59,228 nt of DNA from CAZNPU01 sp964575335 (GTDB lineage Bacteria > Planctomycetota > Phycisphaerae > Phycisphaerales > SM1A02), in NCBI GenBank assembly GCA_964575335.1, contig CAZNPU010000021.1, forward strand, positions 1-59,228, in the 5' to 3' direction. Of the stretch, positions 17,922 through 24,323 are shown piece by piece. Within the stretch, counting starts at the first letter, position 1, and every line of letters starts with the position of its first letter. The notes under the pieces were generated by a model. That model had not been told where the DNA came from. It was given only the letters and a program-made list of their open reading frames with translations, and did no database searches. Made by a program: the position numbers and the translations under genes.

Positions 17922-18842
17922 CTAAGACAGGGGAATTGCAAATTCAAAGCTGGGATCGTCCGCGCTGTCGCCAAGCCCGACCAGCCCAGCCACCGTCATC
18001 GGCTTGCCCATCGCATTGCCGGGGTTCACATCCACCGATACGGTGATCTTCACGCGATCGTTCAGAACTTCAATTTCAGGCGAGCCGTATTGCACACCCG
18101 GGGTTTCAATGGGAAAGAACACTGCGGTTCGATGATGTTTCGCCGGCATCCGAATGGTGAGCGTCTTGCCGTCAAAATCCGCGCTGCCGCCATCCACTTC
18201 ATCAAGCGGCTGAGGAATTCGCTTTCTTGCAGCCGCAACCGATGAATTGCTGCGCGATTCACTTTGCTCACGCACGCTGCTTATGGTCGAAAGCGAGATG
18301 ATCTCACTTTTGCGGCCCATGAGGCATATGTCTTTGCACACCAGCCACGTCACCTCGGCATTGAACATGACGCGGCTCGATTGCAGCGTCGGCGGCGCGG
18401 TCACTTCAACCAACAGCGTGACATTGCGCTCGTAGCCGTAGGTTGTGCCTTCTTCACCTTCAAAACTGGTCGGCCGGGGGAAAAGCGTTCTCCCAACCTG
18501 AAATCCAGGTGGAGCGGTGAGCGTGATTTCGGTCGGCGCGCCGCTTGCACCGGGATTTTTCCAGTAAATGTGCCAGCCGGGTTCGATATCGAACACGAAC
18601 GCAAGATGAAACGTCTGGCCGGGCATGATCTGATCGAATTCGGAAACGCTATGCAGACGCACCAACTGGTCAGCAGTCTTCTCACCGCCGGGTGGATGAA
18701 AAGGCAGTTTCGGCCTGGGGCTGGGCGTGAGCGGCGGCTCCGATGGCGAGGTCGGCAAGTTCTGCGCAGCTGCGCTGGAAGCCAGGGCCCCTGCCAGCAC
18801 GATCCCCCACGACATCCGGTATGGCATATTGATTCGAATCAT
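17922..18842 (-). CDS. exported DsbD N-terminal-like (disulfide interchange) protein
   Basis: The 306-residue product starts at ATG 18842, 7 bases after GGAGAG. It has a signal peptide (about 1-26), a Pro-rich linker (30-52), and then the immunoglobulin-like fold of the DsbD N-terminal domain, with F-D-I-E-P-G-W-H-I-Y-W-K-N-P-G (84-98) and the redox pair Cys169/Cys173 in W-L-V-C-K-D-I-C. In full DsbD this domain receives electrons from a membrane and a thioredoxin domain; neither follows here. It would take reductant from a separate membrane partner and pass it to envelope acceptors, perhaps the neighbouring redoxin. Transcribed in the same direction as the redoxin. Confidence 0.85.
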   Translation of the reverse strand: MIRINMPYRMSWGIVLAGALASSAAAQNLPTSPSEPPLTPSPRPKLPFHPPGGEKTADQLVRLHSVSEFDQIMPGQTFHLAFVFDIEPGWHIYWKNPGASGAPTEITLTAPPGFQVGRTLFPRPTSFEGEEGTTYGYERNVTLLVEVTAPPTLQSSRVMFNAEVTWLVCKDICLMGRKSEIISLSTISSVREQSESRSNSSVAAARKRIPQPLDEVDGGSADFDGKTLTIRMPAKHHRTAVFFPIETPGVQYGSPEIEVLNDRVKITVSVDVNPGNAMGKPMTVAGLVGLGDSADDPSFEFAIPLS

Positions 18843-19249
18843 GCTCAGTCTCTCCATGCAGCGGGAATGTTCGTTGCGCTCATGCCTGTCCGACAAACTG
18901 CATCATCACAGCATCACAGCAAAAACCCAAACCTCGCGTCAAGACACCGATGCAGGCCGGCGCAGTCCGCGTTTTTGGACTTACTCGCCTGCCCGGACGG
19001 ACCACTGCACGAAGCCCGCAGTGGGGAGACTGTAGACTGTAAACCCTCCGGCCGCAGCGGCTATTTCAGGAATACGCTGCCGGGTTGCCGGTCTTTTTTG
19101 GCCAAAGTTGATCAAATGTGCTCATTCGGCCCAGCAGCGGCCTTTGCCAGTTCGAATCGCGCCTTCTCATCGAGACGAGATCAGTTGTCAGCTCAATGAA
19201 CAGCCGTTCGCACCGGCGTTTTCCGGGGCATGATGGAGGATATGTTCGC
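18843..19249. other. divergent intergenic region
   Basis: A 407-base gap separates the leftward DsbD-N-like gene from the rightward rhodanese-like gene. It contains a short stem CCGG-GTTG-CCGG (19080-19091) followed by TCTTTTTT, which resembles a weak terminator or attenuator in the rhodanese leader. A tandem GACTGTA duplication lies near 19029-19040. No small gene was convincing. Confidence 0.35.
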
Positions 19250-19750
19250 ATGACATTCGGATCGTTTCCCGTTTCAGTTCTCAGATGCCGCCGGTTTATT
19301 TTCCGTATTTCGCTGATGTGCGTGGCAGCCATTCTGCTTGCTGCACTGCCCGGCTGCAACTCAAAACCCAGCGATCGGGCGCTGGTGTTCGTGACGCCCA
19401 CCGAGGGCGAACAGATTGTACAGGGCCAGAAACGTCTGCTTGGAATTGGCAACAGCAAGGGCGGCGTATGGATTGATGCCCGAACTCCTCAGGCATACCA
19501 GGCCGAACACATTCCCGGCGCCATCAACGTGCCCTTTGAGCGCGTCACCGAGGAATACGACCGACTCAAAGACTACAGCACCATCATTGTCTACGGCGAG
19601 GAATACAACGACGCCCGCGCGCTGGGTATGAGCAAACGCCTTATGGCGCTCGGTCATAAGGATGTGCGAACCCTCACCGGCGGCCTGCGCGCGTGGAAAA
19701 CAGCAAACTTGCCGACCAGCAAAGGCTCCAACGCATCAGGCGTGAACTAA
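19250..19750 (+). CDS. rhodanese-like lipoprotein lacking the catalytic cysteine
   Basis: ATG 19250 follows GGAGGA by 9 bases and gives 166 residues. A membrane segment ends in the lipobox L-P-G-C (Cys36). The rhodanese fold is recognisable in V-W-I-D-A-R-T-P-x-A-Y-x-x-E-H-I-P-G-A-I-N-V-P-F and in L-T-G-G-L-R-A-W-K. Where active enzymes have Y-C-x-x-G-x-R-S, this protein reads V-Y-G-E-E-Y-N-D-A-R, with no cysteine. It therefore cannot form the usual persulfide. It may bind a partner or act as an envelope sensor. Its position next to two envelope redox genes suggests a common theme, though it is on the opposite strand. Confidence 0.85.
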   Translation: MTFGSFPVSVLRCRRFIFRISLMCVAAILLAALPGCNSKPSDRALVFVTPTEGEQIVQGQKRLLGIGNSKGGVWIDARTPQAYQAEHIPGAINVPFERVTEEYDRLKDYSTIIVYGEEYNDARALGMSKRLMALGHKDVRTLTGGLRAWKTANLPTSKGSNASGVN

Positions 19751-19977
19751 GGCCAGGCGCTCGGTTCAGGTTCAAAGAATCACTGCCGGAGAACTCACTG
19801 AATCGCGCACGTCTTGCGGCTTGCCGCTTTGCGTTCTTGATTGTGCTGCAGTTGCGTGGCCTATTGCACCTTTCAGCACAAAGCGGCGAGTCATGAAAAC
19901 GCTGTGTGACATGATCGCTTCTGCAGTGGGCGGAGGCAGTGACGACAACAGGCGCTGTCTGATTTGATCTTCGACGC

Positions 19978-22461
19978 TTACTCCTCGTCATCTTGCAGCT
20001 TCCGCAGCTTTGCGTGGATTGCATCGATGAGATTCTTCACATTCTGCGTGCGCGAGTGGTCAGGGCCGAAAATCGTGCGAAAGTCTGCCTCAGCCTGCAG
20101 GGCAGGTTGCAGAGCCTCGGCGACTTGCCCCGCATCAAACAGCGCCTTGGCCAGTGAATGCCGCGTCTGGGCGGTGAGCCAGTGGTGTTCGCCAAGCGAA
20201 TCGATCGCATCGGGCAGCATCGAGGCGAATCCGGCTGCGGCTTCATCGAATCGGCCGGTTTTCCAGATTGAGTTCCAGTATCCGTGACGCAGGGTGAGAG
20301 TATCGTATGTGTTGGCTCCGAACTGAGCGGTACGCTGCTCGATGATCTGCGCGTACATTGCTGCGGCGCGTTCGGGATCGCCAAGGTCAGCTTCAAGTCC
20401 CGCCACATTGCCTTTGATGGTCAGCGTAGCGGGATGAGATGGTCCAAGCAGATCCTCAGCCAGTTCCAGTGCTTTTTGCAGATACGGCTGCGCCTTTGCG
20501 TCTTCGCTGAGATCCTGATAGGTCGCGCCGATGTTGTTGTTCAGCGTCAGCAGCACCATGCGGGGCGGTTCAGGCAGCGCTTCTGCAATCGCCAGCGCTT
20601 CGTGCATCATCGCCATCGATGCGCTTACCTCGCCGCGGCTGTCATACAGCGACGCCAGGTTCCCCATCGATTTCAGCGTTTCATGATGCTCCGACCCAAG
20701 CAGCCGCAGCCGGCCTTCAAGCGCTTCCTGCAGCGGCGGCAGCGCTTCATCAAGCTTGCCCAGCGTTTCGCGCGCTACGCCCAGCATGTCCAGCGCGGTA
20801 TACAACGCAGGATCGTCCGTCCCGAGAATGCGGCGAGCGCGATCCATCAGCATCGTCAACGCTCGCTCACCTTCTTCATACCGCTGCCGATGCACCAGCA
20901 GCGCCGCCAGCGCCAACTCGCTGCGTACTGTATTGGGCGAATCCTCGCCGCCAAACGCCTGCCGCAATTCGATCGCTTTGGACAGATGCCGCTCACTGTC
21001 TTCAAACGCGCTCAGTTGCGCGTACACCGTGCCAAGCGTGTGATGAACTGATGCTGCAATCAGCGGCTGATTCTGGAAGCGATGCTCGATGCGCCGACTG
21101 GCGCGATGCAGCAGATCCAGGGCCGACACGTTGCTGCCCATTTCCTCAGGCGAGGCTGCAGCAAGCAGATCGTCGGTGAGAAAACGATTGATCTCCAGCT
21201 GCGCTTTGGTTTGCAGCATGGCCTGCTGCCGCTGACGGTTGGCTTCAATCAGGCCCGCTGTCAATCCCGCTATGCCCAGCGCTGTTGCCAGCACGATGAC
21301 GATTGCCGATGCCACAAGCGCGCGATTGCGCTGCGCAAAGCGGGCGACGCGATACCCCAACGTCGGTCGGCGCGCTTCAATCGGCTCATACCGCAACAAC
21401 CGCCTCAGATCATCCGCCCACGCGCTGGCGGACGGATAACGCCGATCGGGCGACCGCTCAAGCGACTTGCCAAGAATGCAGTCAAGGTCTGCCAGCATGG
21501 ATGCGGGAACGCGGCGCGACAGGTCGGGCCTTTGCGGCATGCGCGCCCGAACACGGCTGGCGGGCGGGGGAACCTGCTCGCGAATGCGGCGCAGGGCATC
21601 AAGCGGATCGCCAGTCGTGTCAATGGGCGGCTTACCGGCAATCAGTTCATACAACACCGCTCCCAGCGCGTAGATGTCGGCCCGCGTGTCAACAGGCTGC
21701 AGACCGGTCTGCTCCGGCGCCATGTACGCAGGCGTGCCCAGCGGCAGGCCGGATGTGGGCGGCGAATCGCCGGCAAACGAATTTGTCATCGGCTTGGCGA
21801 TGCCGAAGTCGATCACACGCGGCGTGGGGCGGCCGTCCACCTCCGTAACCAGTATGTTTGCCGGCTTCAAATCGCGATGAACCACGCCAAGCTGATGAAC
21901 ATGCTGCACAGCATCAGCCACTTCGAGCATCAGGCCAATGCGCTCGATCACGTCCAGTCGGTGCTGCTGGCAATACTCGGTGATCGTTGCGCCTTCAACG
22001 TAATCCATCACCAGATACGGCACGCCGTCGGACGTGCGGCCGGCGTCCAGCACACGCGCGATGTTCGGATGATCGGCGCATTCCAGGGCACGCCGCTCAA
22101 CTTCAAATCGAGCTGCGATTTCAGAACTCACCGCCGCCTGCGGCACGATCTTGATCGCCACGCGCCGGCGAATCGGTTCGAGCTGCTCAGCCAGAAAAAC
22201 CTGACCCGATCCGCCGTGGCCAATCAAACTGATGATGCGATAAGGGCCGATCTGCAACGGCAGTTCCCGCGGCATCAATGATGGAGCGCCGTCATGAAAA
22301 GCGTCGAGCACATCGTAGGCCAGCAGGCTTTCGACCTCTTCGCGCAGCGCTGCGTCATCGCCTGCCGCCTGAGCAAGCGCGCCGGCGCGCTGCTCCTGCG
22401 GCAGTTGCCTCAACTGCACAAACAACGCAGAAGCGCGATGGTGAAGATCAGAGTGATTCAT
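19978..22461 (-). CDS. membrane Ser/Thr protein kinase with TPR repeats (second copy)
   Basis: The 827-residue protein overlaps the upstream sigma gene by four bases. The kinase domain (about 72-355) has the glycine loop G-H-G-G-S-G-Q-V (81-88), Lys104, H-R-D-L-K-P-A-N (195-202), D-F-G (218-220) and A-P-E (248-250). A membrane helix lies at about 381-405. The rest is a TPR array with repeated A-x-x-x-L-x-x-A and L-G-x-x-H-P/D-x-T-L segments. Organisation is the same as the kinase at 5704, but the sequences differ, so they are paralogues rather than a recent duplication. It is likely the signalling partner of the sigma factor at 22458-23027. Confidence 0.93.
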   Translation of the reverse strand: MNHSDLHHRASALFVQLRQLPQEQRAGALAQAAGDDAALREEVESLLAYDVLDAFHDGAPSLMPRELPLQIGPYRIISLIGHGGSGQVFLAEQLEPIRRRVAIKIVPQAAVSSEIAARFEVERRALECADHPNIARVLDAGRTSDGVPYLVMDYVEGATITEYCQQHRLDVIERIGLMLEVADAVQHVHQLGVVHRDLKPANILVTEVDGRPTPRVIDFGIAKPMTNSFAGDSPPTSGLPLGTPAYMAPEQTGLQPVDTRADIYALGAVLYELIAGKPPIDTTGDPLDALRRIREQVPPPASRVRARMPQRPDLSRRVPASMLADLDCILGKSLERSPDRRYPSASAWADDLRRLLRYEPIEARRPTLGYRVARFAQRNRALVASAIVIVLATALGIAGLTAGLIEANRQRQQAMLQTKAQLEINRFLTDDLLAAASPEEMGSNVSALDLLHRASRRIEHRFQNQPLIAASVHHTLGTVYAQLSAFEDSERHLSKAIELRQAFGGEDSPNTVRSELALAALLVHRQRYEEGERALTMLMDRARRILGTDDPALYTALDMLGVARETLGKLDEALPPLQEALEGRLRLLGSEHHETLKSMGNLASLYDSRGEVSASMAMMHEALAIAEALPEPPRMVLLTLNNNIGATYQDLSEDAKAQPYLQKALELAEDLLGPSHPATLTIKGNVAGLEADLGDPERAAAMYAQIIEQRTAQFGANTYDTLTLRHGYWNSIWKTGRFDEAAAGFASMLPDAIDSLGEHHWLTAQTRHSLAKALFDAGQVAEALQPALQAEADFRTIFGPDHSRTQNVKNLIDAIHAKLRKLQDDEE

Positions 22462-23027
22462 ACATCACACATGCCGCTTAAGCGGGCCAGTTCGCGGCGA
22501 AGCCACGCGCGGGCCACAGCCCAGTCGTCTTCGATTGTGCGCTTGGAGACGTTCAGCACCGACGCGATCTGATCCATGGTCAATCCGCCGAAGACGCGCA
22601 ACGTCACAACTTCCGCCTGCCTGGCGTGCAGCGATTGCAGCCGCTCCAGAGCTGAATTGAGGATATCGAAATCAATCAGAGTGTCTGCAGAATGCTGCAG
22701 CGATTGCACATCAGGATGAAGTTCAACGCGCACCATGCCCCCGCCTCGTTTGTCAGCTGCGCGATGACGCGCGTGATCAACAAGCACCTGCTTGAGAACG
22801 CGCCCGGCCAACGCCAGGCGCTCAGCGCGCGACACGTTGGGAAATTTCGTTGAGGACATCATCCGCAAACAGGCTTCGTTGACCACCGCGGTGGGCTGCA
22901 GGGTATGACCCGCCGGTTCGGAAGCAAAAATACGCTGCGCTATTTCGCGCAGCTCGGCATAGAACCGCTCGGTCACCGCTGGCGGAACCGTGCTGGCGTT
23001 GGCGCCTTGGTTTGCTGCCTCATTCAT
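22458..23027 (-). CDS. ECF-type RNA polymerase sigma factor (second copy)
   Basis: The 189-residue protein has region 2 (F-Y-A-E-L-R-E-I-A-Q-R-I-F, then G-H-T-L-Q-P-T-A-V-V-N-E-A) and region 4 helix-turn-helix (F-G-G-L-T-M-D-Q-I-A-S-V-L-N-V-S-K-R-T-I-E-D-D-W). It is the same subgroup as the one at 5097. The stop overlaps the kinase start in an ATGA, implying translational coupling. No anti-sigma gene is nearby. An inverted repeat in its leader (23043-23107) may be an operator. Confidence 0.92.
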   Translation of the reverse strand: MNEAANQGANASTVPPAVTERFYAELREIAQRIFASEPAGHTLQPTAVVNEACLRMMSSTKFPNVSRAERLALAGRVLKQVLVDHARHRAADKRGGGMVRVELHPDVQSLQHSADTLIDFDILNSALERLQSLHARQAEVVTLRVFGGLTMDQIASVLNVSKRTIEDDWAVARAWLRRELARLSGMCDV

Positions 23028-23102
23028 GAACGTGCACAGTCAATAGTGAAAAACGGCTGCACAGCGGGTTACCTGCTGATTCTTCAAACCTGCTGCTGCT
23101 TC

Positions 23103-23133
23103 ACTATACCGAAGGCGATGGCGAAAGGATCAA
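23103..23133 (-). promoter_or_regulatory. possible promoter of the second sigma/kinase operon
   Basis: Read leftward, TTGATC (23133-23128) is separated by 19 bases from TATAGT (23108-23103). The -10 match is good, but the spacing is long. The leader would be about 75 bases. Confidence 0.3.
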
Positions 23134-23167
23134 CGCTCTTGTTCTGATATTCTGGTTCATCCATTTC

Positions 23168-23256
23168 GGTTCTGTCGCTGCGCAATCCAATGGCTGCTGG
23201 ATCACAGGACGACAGGGAGCTTTTTCATTCATAGAGCCTGCCGACAGAACCCTCCC
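23168..23256 (+). ncRNA. candidate structured leader with pseudoknot potential
   Basis: GGTTCTGTCG (23168-23177) pairs perfectly with CGACAGAACC (23242-23251). Inside, ATCCA (23185-23189) pairs with TGGAT (23198-23202). A loop segment GGGAG (23215-23219) is complementary to CTCCC (23252-23256) just 3' of the helix, so a pseudoknot is possible. CTCC (23252-23255) could instead pair with GGAG (23284-23287), the ribosome site of the micro-ORF at 23293. This is a reading by eye; no known RNA family was recognised. Confidence 0.4.
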
Positions 23257-23292
23257 AACGGGCTTTCTTTCCTTGAAAGAACAGGAGCGTAT

Positions 23293-23406
23293 GTGGAACA
23301 GCGAGATGAACGCTGCGCCTTCCTGCTGCTGCAATGGCAGATGCTAGACGATCAGCAAGCAGCGCAGCAGTTGAGCGCGACTACAGCAAAGCAATCCCCG
23401 GCGTGA
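23293..23406 (+). CDS. 37-codon micro-ORF
   Basis: A GTG start follows AGGAG with 5 bases spacing. The product has 37 residues, one Cys and one Trp, with an amphipathic middle (A-F-L-L-L-Q-W-Q-M-L-D-D) and a Gln/Ala-rich end. Its stop codon (23404-23406) sits in the loop of the terminator at 23385-23418. No family is recognised. An alternative ATG two bases earlier in another frame gives only 18 codons. The ribosome site, frame length and terminator together support expression, but conservation is unknown. Confidence 0.4.
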   Translation: MEQRDERCAFLLLQWQMLDDQQAAQQLSATTAKQSPA

Positions 23407-23418
23407 GATTGCTTTGCT
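23385..23418 (+). terminator. rho-independent terminator after the micro-ORF
   Basis: AGCAAAGCAATC (23385-23396) pairs perfectly with GATTGCTTTGCT (23407-23418), a 12-bp stem with a 10-base loop, followed by TTTTG. It fits termination of a short rightward transcript starting in the gap. Confidence 0.75.
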
Positions 23419-23506
23419 TTTGTGCTGAGTGGTCGCCTGCCTGTCCCCGCGGCTGGTGAATCTGCGTTCTTGTTGACGCTAAGCGCAAGGCTTTGTGCAA
23501 TCCCGC

Positions 23507-23761
23507 TCACGCAGCACGCGGCCTGTCGTCATCGTCATCATCGAAATAGCCCAGGCACTTCAACTCCTTGGCCAGATCGTTGATGCGGCGACTGACATTG
23601 GCGAACGCTGCCAGAACATCATCAGTGCTGGAATCGCTGATATCCCAGGCTCCGGCGGATGCACCATCGACGTTTGATGGTGTTGACACGTGCTGCCTGG
23701 GAAACGGCAACGTCGTGGGCACGCGTTCAGGATTGATGAATGAAAATGGACCTTTTCCCAT
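23507..23761 (-). CDS. small hypothetical protein with acidic tail
   Basis: ATG 23761 follows AAGGAAG by 7 bases and gives 84 residues. The middle contains a Ser/Asp-rich piece, then a helix (D-V-L-A-A-F-A-N-V-S-R-R-I-N-D-L-A-K-E-L), then F-D-D-D-D-D-D-R-P. The acidic run lies at the C-terminus, before R-P-R-A-A. No signal peptide or membrane helix, so it is cytoplasmic. I recognise no family; the short helix and acidic tail could serve in protein binding. It is divergent from the entericidin-like gene. Confidence 0.6.
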   Translation of the reverse strand: MGKGPFSFINPERVPTTLPFPRQHVSTPSNVDGASAGAWDISDSSTDDVLAAFANVSRRINDLAKELKCLGYFDDDDDDRPRAA

Positions 23762-24035
23762 AGTGTCGCTTCCTTTCGAAAGCACTCCTCCACCAGGCGG
23801 CTGCTTTCAAGTGCGCTTGGCATGCCGCCTGAAACACCACCAACTATCGACCGAAACGACACCGTAAATCGGCGTGCGCTGCTGTGTCCGGGCTGCTGCG
23901 CCCTGATCAGACGGCACGACCCGACCAACTCGAACTGACTATCGGACGCATATGCCGATGTGCCTGGTTGAGCGAAGCGTCAATCCATGAATCAATGCTG
24001 CGCAAGGTCTCAATCGAATCCAAAGGAGCCAACCC

Positions 24036-24224
24036 ATGCGCACCATTACAGAAAGCTTCCGCCGCACTAGGCTCACAGCGATCGGACTGGTTGCTGGCGT
24101 TGTGCTGATCTGCCTTTCGGGCTGCCACACGATCGAAGGCGCAGGCCAGGATGTTTCAGCCCTTGGCCGGGGCGTATCGAATCTGGCTGCAGGCGCCAAC
24201 CCAGCAAGGGAGAACGCGCGATAA
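24036..24224 (+). CDS. entericidin-like small lipoprotein
   Basis: The 62-residue product starts after AAAGGAG. A hydrophobic helix (15-29) ends in L-S-G-C (Cys30), a lipobox. The mature part, C-H-T-I-E-G-A-G-Q-D-V-S-A-L-G, matches the entericidin EcnA/B pattern (G-C-x-T-x-x-G-x-G-x-D). Entericidins are small envelope lipoproteins linked to programmed lysis or stress in enterobacteria, and they are widespread. There is no paired second copy nearby. The family call rests on the motif alone. Confidence 0.8.
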   Translation: MRTITESFRRTRLTAIGLVAGVVLICLSGCHTIEGAGQDVSALGRGVSNLAAGANPARENAR

Positions 24225-24323
24225 CTGCTCACTCATCATGCAACAGCCAACAGCGATCACGCGCGCAGAGACGTTGATCCGCTGCGATGCGCCGTCTTGT
24301 GACGGTGACGCATGTTCAAGCGT

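Noticed and set aside
19130..19170. Possible tRNA from a GTTCGAATC-like segment
   Set aside because: No acceptor stem or anticodon arm can be built around it.
23104..23334. A 76-codon leftward frame in the sigma/micro-ORF gap
   Set aside because: It lies across the predicted leader helix and lacks a good ribosome site. The rightward micro-ORF explains the region better.
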